Of a stretch of 61,854 nucleotides of DNA, positions 8,045 to 16,509 are shown piece after piece. Below the pieces are notes generated by a model that made no database searches, was not told the DNA's origin, and saw only the letters and a program-made list of their open reading frames with translations. This DNA comes from Actinomycetes bacterium (GTDB lineage Bacteria > Actinomycetota > UBA4738 > HRBIN12): NCBI GenBank assembly GCA_021155985.1, contig JAJNBA010000005.1, positions 1 through 61,854 on the forward strand, written 5' to 3'. The translations under genes and the position numbers were made by a program. Position 1 is the stretch's first letter; every line of letters starts with the position of its first letter.

Positions 8045-8812
8045 TCACAGCACGGCGTCGAGGAACCGGCGCGTCTCGGAGAAGCGCGTCTCGTCGAAGA
8101 TCTGCTCCGGCGTCCCCTCCTCGAGGATCAGCCCCTCGTGGAAGAACGCCATGCGGTTGGCGACCTCGCGAGCGAATCCCATCTCGTGGGTCACGACCAT
8201 CATCGTCATGTGCATCTCCATCGCCAGGGCCTTCATGACCGCCAGGACCTCCCCGATCAGCTCCGGGTCGAGCGCTGATGTGGGCTCGTCCAAGAGCATC
8301 ACGTCGGGCTCCATCGCGAGGGCGCGTGCGATCGCGACGCGTTGCTGCTGTCCTCCCGACAGCCGGATCGGATACTCCTCGGCTTTGTCGGACAAGCCCA
8401 CGCGGTCGAGGAACTCCATCGCGACCCGGCGGGCGGAGGCCTCCTCGATGCCCTTGACCGTCGCAGGTCCCTCCATCACGTTCTGGACGGCGGTCATGTG
8501 TGGGAACAGGTTGAACTGCTGGAACACCATGCCGCAGCGCATCCTGAGCTGACGGATCTGTTCCCGTTTGGCTCGGATCCGGTGGCCACCCTCGACGCGG
8601 AGGCCCGAGACCTCGATCGTCCCCTCCGTCGGCTCCTCGAGGAAGTTGATGCACCGCAGCAGCGTCGATTTGCCCGAGCCGGATCGACCGAACACCACGA
8701 TGACCTCGCCCTGGTCGACCTCCATGTCGATGCCCTTCAGGACCTCCAGGTCCCCGAAGGACTTGTGGAGGTTCTCGACCCGGACGATCGCGTGGCCGTT
8801 CGAAGCGCTCAC
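8045..8812 (-). CDS. Polar amino-acid ABC transporter, ATP-binding protein
   Basis: A 255-residue ATPase of the GlnQ/HisP type that powers import of a polar amino acid. Walker A is GRSGSGKST (residues 42-50), with Arg where the family usually has Pro. The family-typical [14 protein letters not shown]-loop, the signature [13 protein letters not shown], Walker [13 protein letters not shown] and the switch His in VVTHEM are present. The ATG overlaps the permease stop by 4 bases (ATGA). With the permease and lipoprotein upstream it makes a complete importer. The substrate cannot be read from the ATPase. Confidence 0.94.
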   Translation of the reverse strand: MSASNGHAIVRVENLHKSFGDLEVLKGIDMEVDQGEVIVVFGRSGSGKSTLLRCINFLEEPTEGTIEVSGLRVEGGHRIRAKREQIRQLRMRCGMVFQQFNLFPHMTAVQNVMEGPATVKGIEEASARRVAMEFLDRVGLSDKAEEYPIRLSGGQQQRVAIARALAMEPDVMLLDEPTSALDPELIGEVLAVMKALAMEMHMTMMVVTHEMGFAREVANRMAFFHEGLILEEGTPEQIFDETRFSETRRFLDAVL

Positions 8813-9894
8813 CGGCCGTTCTCCGGCGGAGGATCGGGTTCCGACGGCTCCAGGATCGTCGGGACCACTCCCCCGTGGGTGGGCACGGCCGGCGCCGGCT
8901 CCTCCGGGGCGTCCATGGGGTACCCGGCGGCCGCTCCGTGTTCTCCACCGCCTCCCGCCCCGGTCACGATCACCTTCCGGCGCTCACGAGCCTTCGGACC
9001 GGCCACGGTCCGCACGTATCCCTTGCTCACGCGGCGTTCCAGGCGGCTCTGGAAATATGTGAAGACGGCCGTGAGCGCCCAGTACAGGGCGGCGGCGGTA
9101 ACCAGCGCCTCCATCGGCCTCACATCCGCGTTCCCGAGGAGCTGCGCTCGACGGAAGAGCTCCATCGAGTCGATCGATTGACCCAGGACGGAGACGAGGG
9201 CGGTGTCCTTCATCATCGCGATGAACTCGTTGCCGGTCGGCGGGATGATCACACGGAACGCCTGCGGCAGGACCACCCGCCGCATCTTCTGCCGGTAGTT
9301 CATCCCCAGGGCGTCGGCCGCCTCGCTCTGTCCGTGACTGACCGATTGGATGCCGGCGCGGAAGATCTCCGTCATGTACGCCCCGTAGTTCAGGCCGAGG
9401 ACGAGCACTCCCACCTGGAACACAGGCCGCGTGAGGACGTCGACCAGACCACCCGGCAGGTCCGGGAACCGCGCCGTGAGATTGATCCCGAGCCTCGGGA
9501 GCGCCAGGTAGAACAGGAACAGCTGGACGAGCAGCGGCGTCCCGCGGAAGAACGAGGTGTAGAAGCCGCTGACGCCGGACGCGATCGGGTTCCTGGAGAG
9601 CCGCCCGAGCGCGCCCAACAGAGCGAGGAGGACCGCGAGGAGGATGCCGCCCGCCGCCATCCCCAGGGTGAAGACCAGGCCGCGAGCGATGAACCCGATG
9701 TTCTCCCTGATCCATACGTTGTCGAACGACGAGGCCCAGAAGAGGAATCCGAGCACCGCGAGGATCCCGACCCAGACCACCGCGACCTTGACCCGGAACG
9801 GGATGCCGGCGCTCCGGAGCGCCAGGCGACTCATGCGGTCGGGGCGCGGAGCGAGCGGGGGCCGCGCCGCAGCCCCCGCCTCGTCCGTGCCCAT
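8809..9894 (-). CDS. Polar amino-acid ABC transporter, permease
   Basis: A 361-residue membrane permease of the HisM/GlnP family. A hydrophobic segment at about 35-55 precedes the transport domain (about 70-285). The EAA-type cytoplasmic loop is [27 protein letters not shown] in family terms (EAA...G), with the conserved [12 protein letters not shown] block before it. A proline- and glycine-rich cytoplasmic tail of about 60 residues follows the last span; this tail is not part of the usual fold. It starts 21 bases after the lipoprotein gene and overlaps the ATPase start by 4 bases. Confidence 0.93.
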   Translation of the reverse strand: MGTDEAGAAARPPLAPRPDRMSRLALRSAGIPFRVKVAVVWVGILAVLGFLFWASSFDNVWIRENIGFIARGLVFTLGMAAGGILLAVLLALLGALGRLSRNPIASGVSGFYTSFFRGTPLLVQLFLFYLALPRLGINLTARFPDLPGGLVDVLTRPVFQVGVLVLGLNYGAYMTEIFRAGIQSVSHGQSEAADALGMNYRQKMRRVVLPQAFRVIIPPTGNEFIAMMKDTALVSVLGQSIDSMELFRRAQLLGNADVRPMEALVTAAALYWALTAVFTYFQSRLERRVSKGYVRTVAGPKARERRKVIVTGAGGGGEHGAAAGYPMDAPEEPAPAVPTHGGVVPTILEPSEPDPPPENGR

Positions 9895-9915
9895 CTCACA
9901 CCCTCCGTCGAGGTG

Positions 9916-10839
9916 CTACGCGGCCTCGGAGACGTCCGCTCCCGGATACCAGGTCTCGGAGAAGCCCGACAGCGTCCCGTCCTCGTGCATGTCCGCCACG
10001 ATGCCGTCCACGGTCTCCACCAGGGTGGTTCCGTCCAACGCCGATGACTTGTCGAACGCGACCGCCAGCGGCTCCCCGAACAGCGGCTCCCCCACGATCT
10101 TCACCGGGTTGCCCGCATCGACGAACTCCTGGGCGATGTAGCTCGCCGTCATCACGGCGTCCACTCGCGTCCCGTCGCCCAGGGCCAGATCCTGCAACGC
10201 GGTGGTGTCCGTGTCGTATCCGGCCACGGTCGCGTCATCGATCACGAAGTCGAACTCGAAACCCGAGATCTCGAGGGTCTTCTCGATGAAGAACTGGTAG
10301 GTGCAGTCGGCGCAGACGCCGATCCGCTTGCCGTCCAGGTCGGTCGTGAGATCGGAGATCGTCGTGTTGTCCTCGTGGACCACGATCACGGCCGGGACGA
10401 AGGCGTACGGCTCGGTGAAGTTCAGGACCTCCTGGCGATCGTTGGTGGGCGTCATCGAGCCGACGCTCATGTCCCAGCGATCGTTCCAGCTTCCGGCGGT
10501 GAGGACCTCCCAGTCCGGCGTCTGCCACTCCACCTCGACCCCGAGACGGGCCGCGATCTCGTTCGCGGTATCGATGTCGAAGCCCTCGTACTCACCCGTC
10601 GTGGGGTTCAGCTCGGACGCCGGGGGATACGCGGGATCGGTCGAGACCCGGATCACGCCATCGGTGCAGATCTTCGCGAGCAGGTCACCGGCGTCCTTGT
10701 CGTAGGTGGCGCAGACGGTCTCGTCGGCCGGGTCATCCCCGTTCCCGCCTGCCGGCGGGGCGGGGTCCTCCCCGCAGCCGGCAGCGATCAGCGCCAGGAC
10801 GCCCACGAGCACCGCGATCCGTCGGAAACCAGCCTTCAT
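9916..10839 (-). CDS. Polar amino-acid ABC transporter, substrate-binding lipoprotein
   Basis: A 307-residue family-3 solute-binding protein. A signal peptide ends in the lipobox LIAAGC (Cys22), followed by a Gly/Asp/Pro-rich linker. The binding domain has the typical DPAYPPASELN...GFDIDTANEIAARLG opening and the SVGSMTPTNDRQEVLNFTEPYAF block of amino-acid-binding proteins. Two cysteines (CADC, mature half) may form a local disulphide. The ATG at 10839 follows CCAAGGGGGAGCAC, a good ribosome-binding site, and leaves an ideal signal peptide. It is first in a three-gene importer operon. Confidence 0.93.
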   Translation of the reverse strand: MKAGFRRIAVLVGVLALIAAGCGEDPAPPAGGNGDDPADETVCATYDKDAGDLLAKICTDGVIRVSTDPAYPPASELNPTTGEYEGFDIDTANEIAARLGVEVEWQTPDWEVLTAGSWNDRWDMSVGSMTPTNDRQEVLNFTEPYAFVPAVIVVHEDNTTISDLTTDLDGKRIGVCADCTYQFFIEKTLEISGFEFDFVIDDATVAGYDTDTTALQDLALGDGTRVDAVMTASYIAQEFVDAGNPVKIVGEPLFGEPLAVAFDKSSALDGTTLVETVDGIVADMHEDGTLSGFSETWYPGADVSEAA

Positions 10840-10894
10840 GTGCTCCCCCTTGGGTCGATGAGCGGGCGCCCTCGATCGCGCGCCCTTCGGGCGG

Positions 10895-10923
10895 ACTCTA
10901 GGGCAGGACCGGTCGCCGGGCAA
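10895..10923 (-). promoter_or_regulatory. Likely promoter of the polar amino-acid importer
   Basis: On the minus strand TTGCCC (10923-10918), 17 bases, then TAGAGT (10900-10895). The predicted start near 10888 leaves a leader of about 49 bases that contains a GGGCGC/GCGCCC inverted repeat before the ribosome-binding site. It lies directly after the stop of the upstream lipoprotein gene, so the importer can be expressed on its own. Confidence 0.45.
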
Positions 10924-10928
10924 CGCAG

Positions 10929-12062
10929 TCAGGCGGATGCCCCGATCGGACGTTCGACCGGCAGCCAGCGAGAGCCCATGGCACGCCACGCACCAATCGG
11001 GAAGGTATCCGGCGCCCTCGATCCGTCCGGCTCGAAGCGGTAGCCCCCCGCCAGGCCCGGGATCTCGGCCGCCTCCTCGAGCGCAGCGGCCACCACCTCC
11101 CGCAGATCGTCGCTTCCCGCGCGGGTGACGAGGCCCAGCAGGAACCGGCCGGCGTCGTACGCCTCCACCGCGTACGGGCCCGGCGGGGCGCCGCTCGCAG
11201 CCTGGAGATGGTGCACGAATCGCATGTGCTCAGGTTCCAGGGACAGGTTCACGCTCACACACGCGCAGGCGGTGATCACGTCGCGGCCGGCGGTGGCGAG
11301 CGCCAGCCCGTCGTCCGTTCCGATCCTCGAGGGACCGACCACGAGCGCCGGGTCCTCCGGCAACCGGGAGAGGACCGCCTCCGCGCCGGCGGTCCCACCC
11401 GTCCATGCGAGGACCGGGCATCCCGCGTCCTCGATCCGGTCGGCGACCGGGTCAGCGATCGGTACGTCTCCTCCGGTGACCGTGCCGGCCACCGCGACGT
11501 CCGGATCACCCGCCGCTCGGGCAAGCTCCTCGGCCGTCACGAGGAGCGCACGGCTGGTCGGATGGTCGTCCCCGGCGATGCACAGCGTCGCGCCTTCAGG
11601 AGCCACGCCGGCGGTTGACAGCAGGAGCACGGCCTCCCGCGCCTGCCCCGCGGCCAGCGAGAGCCAGACCCCTTCTCCATCGGTCGGCGGACCCCACGCC
11701 CACGAGAGCGAGACGACCGGGAGGCCGTGCGCGGCCAGCAGGTCGATCGCCCCGGCCGGGGGCGCGGTCCACGGCGCGATGACGGCGGCGACGACGGCGT
11801 TGTCCTGCGCGAGAGCTCCCAGCGTGCTCATCACCTCGGTGCGATCGAGGCCCAGGTTCACGGGTTCGATCTCGACGGCGCCGACCTCGTGGGCCGCGAG
11901 CTCCACGCCCGCCAGTGCCGACGCGCTCACGAGCTCGGCGTCCGGCGGCGACCCGTCGAACAGGTACGCGATCGTGGGCTGGGAGGAATCCGCTCTCGGC
12001 GGAAGGTCCTCCGTGCACGCCGGGACCGAGAGCGCGAGCAGCGCCACGAGGCCCGCTCGCAT
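10929..12062 (-). CDS. Periplasmic-binding-protein-like lipoprotein (type 1 fold)
   Basis: A 377-residue exported lipoprotein. A short signal peptide ends in LSVPAC (Cys16). The remainder looks like a Leu/Ile/Val-binding-type (type 1) periplasmic protein: alternating strand and helix, an N-lobe YLFDGSPPDAELVSASALAGVELAAHE-like opening, and a late PYAVEAYDAGRFL segment typical of the family. No permease or ATPase partner is adjacent, and the importer downstream has its own binding protein of another family. It could be an orphan receptor for another transporter or a sensor. Its 5' end is divergent to tRNA-Leu with 29 bases between, and AGAGG precedes the ATG. Confidence 0.75.
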   Translation of the reverse strand: MRAGLVALLALSVPACTEDLPPRADSSQPTIAYLFDGSPPDAELVSASALAGVELAAHEVGAVEIEPVNLGLDRTEVMSTLGALAQDNAVVAAVIAPWTAPPAGAIDLLAAHGLPVVSLSWAWGPPTDGEGVWLSLAAGQAREAVLLLSTAGVAPEGATLCIAGDDHPTSRALLVTAEELARAAGDPDVAVAGTVTGGDVPIADPVADRIEDAGCPVLAWTGGTAGAEAVLSRLPEDPALVVGPSRIGTDDGLALATAGRDVITACACVSVNLSLEPEHMRFVHHLQAASGAPPGPYAVEAYDAGRFLLGLVTRAGSDDLREVVAAALEEAAEIPGLAGGYRFEPDGSRAPDTFPIGAWRAMGSRWLPVERPIGASA

Positions 12063-12091
12063 CCTCTGGCCCGCTACCCTAGACCGGCCCG

Positions 12092-12175
12092 GCCGGGATG
12101 GCGGAACAGGCAGACGCGCGGGTCTCAAAAACCCGTGGGCTTCGGCCCGTGAGGGTTCGACCCCCTCTCCCGGCA
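12092..12175 (+). tRNA. tRNA-Leu (anticodon CAA)
   Basis: A class II tRNA with a long variable arm. The acceptor stem GCCGGGA (12092-12098) pairs with TCCCGGC (12168-12174). The anticodon loop CTCAAAA (12124-12130) is closed by CGGGT/ACCCG, giving anticodon CAA (12126-12128), which reads UUG. The variable arm is GGGC-TTCG-GCCC, and the T arm contains GGTTCGA. The discriminator is A (12175), as for leucine; the terminal CCA is not fully encoded. TACCCT at 12076-12081 is a plausible -10. Confidence 0.97.
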
Positions 12176-12240
12176 CCCAGACCCTCCCGCTCCATGCCAC
12201 CCGCATCGCCTGGGATTATCGACGCGATCGCTCGCGTCGA

Positions 12241-13173
12241 TCAGGTCGAGGGGGCGTCGACGATCGCGCGGGCGACGACCAGGTCCTCGAACGCCATCCC
12301 CACGCTCTTGAAGACGGTCGGGTCGTCGATCGAGCGGCGGACCTCGGCACCCCGGACGGTTTCCGCGAGGTCGGCCACCACGTGTCCCGCCTCGATCGCC
12401 CCGTCGGCGATCGGGATCGCCAGCTCGCCCGCCTCGGCGAGGGCCACCTCCCGGTTCTCGACCACGACCCTGCCCCGCCGCACGGTCTCGGAGTCGAGCT
12501 CCCTCGCGTCGCGCCGGTGGGATCCGACCGCGTTCACATGGACCCCGGGTGCGAGCAGCGACCCGTCGAACAACGGTTCCCCGGAGGTCGTGCACGTGCA
12601 GATCAGGTCCGCTCCGGCGACCGACTCCGGCTCCCCCGGTCGCGCCGCCAATCCCCGCTCGAGGCCGGCCTGCACGAGGGATCCCGCCGGTCCGGCGGAT
12701 CGCGAGACGACGACGAGCTCCGCCACCGGGCGGACGGCACACATCGCCTCGAGGTGGGCTCGAGCCTGCACCCCCGCCCCGAACACCACGAGCCGCGCCG
12801 CGTCCGCCCGTGCGAGGTGCCGCGTCGCCAGCCCCGAGACCGCCGCGGTCCGGAGCGCGGTGAGCGCCGTTCCGTCGAGGACCGCCTCCGGGGATTGCGT
12901 GACCGTGTCGAACAGCACGTAGCCGGCCTGGATGTAGGGGAGCCCGCGCCCGGCGTTGGACGGCGTGAGCGTGACGAGCTTCACGCCGACCCCCGCCTCG
13001 CCGAACGCCGGCATCACCAGGAGCGACCCGGCCGGCGTCTCGAGGCTGGTACGGAGCGGGCCGGTTCCCGGATCGAGTGTGCGGAACGCCGTCTCGAGGG
13101 CGTCGATCGCGGCGATCATCGGGAGCCGGGCGCGAAGCTCCTCCGCGCCGATCAGCCGCAGTTCAGCGCTCAC
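12241..13173 (-). CDS. Ornithine cyclodeaminase / mu-crystallin family protein
   Basis: A 310-residue NAD(P)-binding protein of the OCD/mu-crystallin family. The N-terminal half has the dimer/substrate region with conserved KLVTLTPSN. The LDGTALTALRTAAVSGLA block and a Rossmann motif VVFGAGVQARAHLEAM (about 125-140) follow. The C-terminus has the typical TVFKSVGMAFEDLVVA. Family members include ornithine cyclodeaminase, alanine dehydrogenase and ketimine reductases; the sequence does not settle which. It starts (GTG) 17 bases after livF and is probably the last gene of the liv operon, suggesting that its substrate is the imported amino acid or a product of it. Confidence 0.87.
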   Translation of the reverse strand: MSAELRLIGAEELRARLPMIAAIDALETAFRTLDPGTGPLRTSLETPAGSLLVMPAFGEAGVGVKLVTLTPSNAGRGLPYIQAGYVLFDTVTQSPEAVLDGTALTALRTAAVSGLATRHLARADAARLVVFGAGVQARAHLEAMCAVRPVAELVVVSRSAGPAGSLVQAGLERGLAARPGEPESVAGADLICTCTTSGEPLFDGSLLAPGVHVNAVGSHRRDARELDSETVRRGRVVVENREVALAEAGELAIPIADGAIEAGHVVADLAETVRGAEVRRSIDDPTVFKSVGMAFEDLVVARAIVDAPST

Positions 13174-13190
13174 CCCTCAGTGCCCACCCC

Positions 13191-13922
13191 TCACAGCTCG
13201 CCGAGGTAGGCCTCGCGCATCAACGGGTTCTGCAGCAGGTTCTGGGCCGTATCCGCCAGCACGACCTGTCCGGTCTGGATCACGTAGCCGCGATCGGCGA
13301 TCGACAGGGCCATGTTCGCGTTCTGCTCCACGATGAAGACGGTCTTCCCGAGCTCGCGGATCTTCTTGATGATCTCGAAGACCTGCTCGACCAGGATCGG
13401 TGCGAGCCCCATCGAGGGCTCGTCCATGAGCAGGACCTTGGGGTCGGCCATCAGGGCGCGACCCATCGCCACCATCTGCTGCTCCCCGCCGGAGAGCGTG
13501 CCCGCCTTCTGTTTCAGCCGTTCGCGGACCCGGGGGAACGTTTCGAACACGGTCTCGCGAGCGGCCTCGATCGCTGAACGATCACGGCGCAGGTACGCCC
13601 CGAGCCGGAGATTCTCCTCGACGGTCATATCCGGGAACAGTCGGCGGTTCTCAGGAACCATCGAGACCCCCCGCCGCACGACCTCGGCCGTCGACATGCC
13701 CGACACGACGTTCCCGTCGAGGACCACGTCTCCCTCCGACGGTGTCACGTAGCCGAGGATCGTCTTCAGGGTGGTGGTTTTCCCGCTGGCGTTGCCACCG
13801 AGGAGGCAGACCATCTCTCCGGCGTAGATGTCCATGTCGACGTCCCGAAGAACCGCGACCAGCCCGTAATGGGTCGAGACGTTCCGGAGCTCCAGGATCG
13901 GTGCTCCGCGCTCGGTCGTCAT
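13191..13922 (-). CDS. livF: Branched-chain amino-acid ABC transporter ATPase LivF
   Basis: A 243-residue ATPase of the LivF type, one of two that power a HAAT-family importer. Walker A is GGNASGKTT, with Gly-Asn-Ala-Ser replacing the usual Pro-Asn-Gly-Ala. VPENRRLFPDMTVEENL is the family's Q-loop block, the signature is LSGGEQQMVAMGR, and Walker B is VLLMDEPSMGLAP. The C-terminal IVEQNANMALSIADRGYV segment is diagnostic for LivF. Its ATG overlaps the livG stop by 4 bases. The substrate range of such systems extends beyond branched-chain amino acids to amides and urea. Confidence 0.94.
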   Translation of the reverse strand: MTTERGAPILELRNVSTHYGLVAVLRDVDMDIYAGEMVCLLGGNASGKTTTLKTILGYVTPSEGDVVLDGNVVSGMSTAEVVRRGVSMVPENRRLFPDMTVEENLRLGAYLRRDRSAIEAARETVFETFPRVRERLKQKAGTLSGGEQQMVAMGRALMADPKVLLMDEPSMGLAPILVEQVFEIIKKIRELGKTVFIVEQNANMALSIADRGYVIQTGQVVLADTAQNLLQNPLMREAYLGEL

Positions 13923-14728
13923 CCGGCCGCCTTGGTTCCGAGATAGGCCTCGATCACCCGCTCATCGTTGGCAACCTCTTCATACGTCCCCTCCGCGATC
14001 TTCTGCCCGTAGTCGCACGCGATGACCCGGTCGGAGACGCCCTTGACCACCCGCATGTCGTGCTCGATCACGACCACCGTGAGCCCGAGCTCGTCCCGCA
14101 TCCGGACGATGTGGTCGCGCAGTTCCAGGGTCTCTCTCGGGTTCATCCCCGCGGTCGGCTCGTCGAGAAGCAGGACCTGCGGGTCGGTCGCCATCGCGCG
14201 AGCCATCTCGAGCCGGCGGCGGTTCGCGTAGGAGAGCGAGAATGCGGGCTGCTCCAGACGATAGCCAGAGAGGCGTTTCCCGAAGAAGCTGAGTGCCTCC
14301 TCGGCGCGCTGCCGGATCCGGTCCTCCTCCGCGCGGACGCCGGGTGTGCGGACGATGGACCCGAAGACGCCGCCCTTGCTCCGGCAGTGCTGGCCCACCA
14401 TCGCGTTCTCGAGGATCGTCATGTTCGCGAAGAGCCGGACGCTCTGGAACGTCCTCGCGATCCCGAGCTTGACGACCTGATGGGGTCGCAGCCCCACGAT
14501 GGTCGAGCCCTGATACCGGATGTCGCCCGCATCCGGCTCGTAGATGCCCGTGATCACGTTGAAGAGCGTGCTCTTCCCGGCACCGTTGGGGCCGATCACC
14601 GACACGATCTCGCCGCGTCGCACCTCCATGTCGAGCCCGGAGAGCGCGTACAGGCCTCCGAAGTGCTTCTCGAGACCGCGCACCTCCAGCACGGCGTCCG
14701 CGCTCGGCGACCGAGCGGGGTCGCTCAT
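13919..14728 (-). CDS. livG: Branched-chain amino-acid ABC transporter ATPase LivG
   Basis: A 269-residue ATPase of the LivG type. Walker A is GPNGAGKSTLFN, followed by the conserved ITGIYEPDAGDI and GIARTFQSVRLFANMTILENAMVG blocks. The signature LSYANRRRLEMARAMA is in the LSYGxQRRLEIARAL style, with Ala-Asn in place of Gly-Gln/Asp. Walker B is VLLLDEPTAGMNP. The Asn-Pro after the Walker B and the VVIEHDMRVVKGVSDRV segment identify LivG. The ATG overlaps the livM stop by 4 bases. Confidence 0.94.
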   Translation of the reverse strand: MSDPARSPSADAVLEVRGLEKHFGGLYALSGLDMEVRRGEIVSVIGPNGAGKSTLFNVITGIYEPDAGDIRYQGSTIVGLRPHQVVKLGIARTFQSVRLFANMTILENAMVGQHCRSKGGVFGSIVRTPGVRAEEDRIRQRAEEALSFFGKRLSGYRLEQPAFSLSYANRRRLEMARAMATDPQVLLLDEPTAGMNPRETLELRDHIVRMRDELGLTVVVIEHDMRVVKGVSDRVIACDYGQKIAEGTYEEVANDERVIEAYLGTKAAG

Positions 14729-16509
14729 GTCGTCACCTCCGCCGGCGGGCCGAGCTCACCCGGGGTCTCCCCTTCCTCCACAGCTTTCGCCCATTCGTCC
14801 TGGGCACGTTCCTCCTCCTGCAGCTCGCGGCTGCGGCGCACGTTCGGGACCAAGCCCTGCGGCCGGAGGACCATCACGGCCACGACGGCCGCGCCGTACG
14901 CGAGGAAGCGGTACTCCTCGAACTCCCGCAAGAGTCCCGGCAGTCCCACCAGGACGAGCGCCCCCACGAGCACGCCGGGGATGCTGCCCAGGCCGCCGAG
15001 GATCACCAGCCCCAGCACCTGGATCGACACGATCACCTGGAAGCTCGCCGGTGTGAGCGACCCGATCTTCACGGCGAAGAGCGCTCCCCCGAGCGAGCCG
15101 ATCGCGCCGCCGATCGCGAACGCGAGGAGCTTGAAGCGGGTCGTGCTGATCCCCATCGCGTCGGCGGTCTGCTCGTCCTCCCGCATAGCGGTCCACGCCC
15201 GCCCGATCCGCGACGTCGCGAGTCGCCACGACAGGAACGCCGCCAGCGCGACGAACGCGAGCGCGAGGTAGTAGAAGCGCTGCGGGTCCCGGAACGCGAA
15301 TCCTCCGATCGCGGCATCCGTGATCCCGCGCATCCCGCTCGGGCCGCCCACGAGCGGGACGAGCCATGGGCTCCCCACGAGCACCGTCACCATCTCGCCG
15401 AGGCCGAGCGTCACCAGCGCGAGGTAGTCCCCGCGCAGCCGGAGCACCGGCGCGCCCACGAGCAGACCCGCCGCCGCCGCGATCAGCATCACGATCGGGA
15501 TCGCGATGTAGAAGTTCAGGTCACCCGAGATCGCGGGGTCGGGCGGGACCCCGTAGACGTTCAAGGTCGCTCCGGTGAGCAGCGCGAGGGAGTACGCGCC
15601 GAGCGCGAAGAAGAACACGTAGCCGAGGTCCAGCAGGCCCGCGTACCCGACGACGATGTTCAGGCCGATCCCCAAGAGCGCGAACACCATCACGGTGCCG
15701 AGGACCTCAGAGATCACGGAGCCGAGCAAGAGCGGCGCGGCGATCAGGAGGGCGACGGCGGCCACGCTCGCGATCAGCCGAACCGGGCTCATCGCCAGCC
15801 CACTCCGACCCCCGATACTCGACGAGAGGCTCCCGCGGACACGCGCGCCGAACCGCGTGTTCAGGAGACTGATACCCGCGCTGATGGCGGCCACCACGGC
15901 GGCGCCCACCCAGGTCAGTCCGTCGTGGATCGGGTGGTAGAGCCAGTCCCGCTCGAGCGAGAGCTGATCGAGCGCGATCGGGATGACCCGCTGGAGGAAG
16001 CCGAACAGGACCGTCACCACCACGGCTGCGGTGACCGGCCGGCGGATGACCGGCGGCGCAGCGCGGAGGACGCCACCGAGCACGCCCGCCATCGTCGACA
16101 GGGCGACGAGGATCACGGCGCCGACCACCGTCGACTGCCCGAAGGCGACGAACTCCATCAGGCTCGGCGACACGTTGAGGAAGATCGGACGGATGCGTTC
16201 GTCCCCGATGAGGTCCGTGAAGAGCACCGCGAGGGCGAACACGAAGCCGGCGGATGCCGCCGCGACGGCCGCAGCGACGGCCGCCTCCCCGAGCGACATC
16301 TCGCGGCGCTCGCCACCCTCGATCCGTGGCGCGGCGGCCACGAACCCCGCGACGAACGCCGGGAGGAGCAACATCAGACCGGCGAACGTGACCTCGTCCC
16401 CGATCAGGAACACGTCGGTGAAGCCCCCGATCAGCCCGACGAGGGCGAGGAAGATCGTGACGATGCCGGCGAACGCCCCGGTGCGCACCCAACGCCGGGC
16501 CGCCATCAC
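14725..16509 (-). CDS. livM: Branched-chain amino-acid ABC transporter permease LivM with large N-terminal membrane extension
   Basis: A 594-residue permease, far longer than the usual 300-420 of LivM. The C-terminal part (about 265-580) is standard LivM: GIGLNIVVGYAGLLDLGYVFFFALGAY near its start, LRLRGDYLALVTLGLGEM in the middle, and the EAA-like loop RAWTAMREDEQTADAMGI. The first 250 residues hold about six additional hydrophobic spans (roughly 13-31, 40-60, 72-100, 116-147, 157-180, 192-215) linked by acidic loops and a short Ser/Arg-rich segment. I do not recognise a domain there. The reading frame is continuous, so this is a true extension or fusion, not a frameshift. It overlaps both neighbours by 4 bases. 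Confidence 0.9.
   Translation of the reverse strand: MMAARRWVRTGAFAGIVTIFLALVGLIGGFTDVFLIGDEVTFAGLMLLLPAFVAGFVAAAPRIEGGERREMSLGEAAVAAAVAAASAGFVFALAVLFTDLIGDERIRPIFLNVSPSLMEFVAFGQSTVVGAVILVALSTMAGVLGGVLRAAPPVIRRPVTAAVVVTVLFGFLQRVIPIALDQLSLERDWLYHPIHDGLTWVGAAVVAAISAGISLLNTRFGARVRGSLSSSIGGRSGLAMSPVRLIASVAAVALLIAAPLLLGSVISEVLGTVMVFALLGIGLNIVVGYAGLLDLGYVFFFALGAYSLALLTGATLNVYGVPPDPAISGDLNFYIAIPIVMLIAAAAGLLVGAPVLRLRGDYLALVTLGLGEMVTVLVGSPWLVPLVGGPSGMRGITDAAIGGFAFRDPQRFYYLALAFVALAAFLSWRLATSRIGRAWTAMREDEQTADAMGISTTRFKLLAFAIGGAIGSLGGALFAVKIGSLTPASFQVIVSIQVLGLVILGGLGSIPGVLVGALVLVGLPGLLREFEEYRFLAYGAAVVAVMVLRPQGLVPNVRRSRELQEEERAQDEWAKAVEEGETPGELGPPAEVTT

Noticed and set aside
12092-12175. tRNA-Leu as a mobile-element attachment site
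   Set aside because: No integrase, no partial tRNA repeat and no change in gene character on either side.
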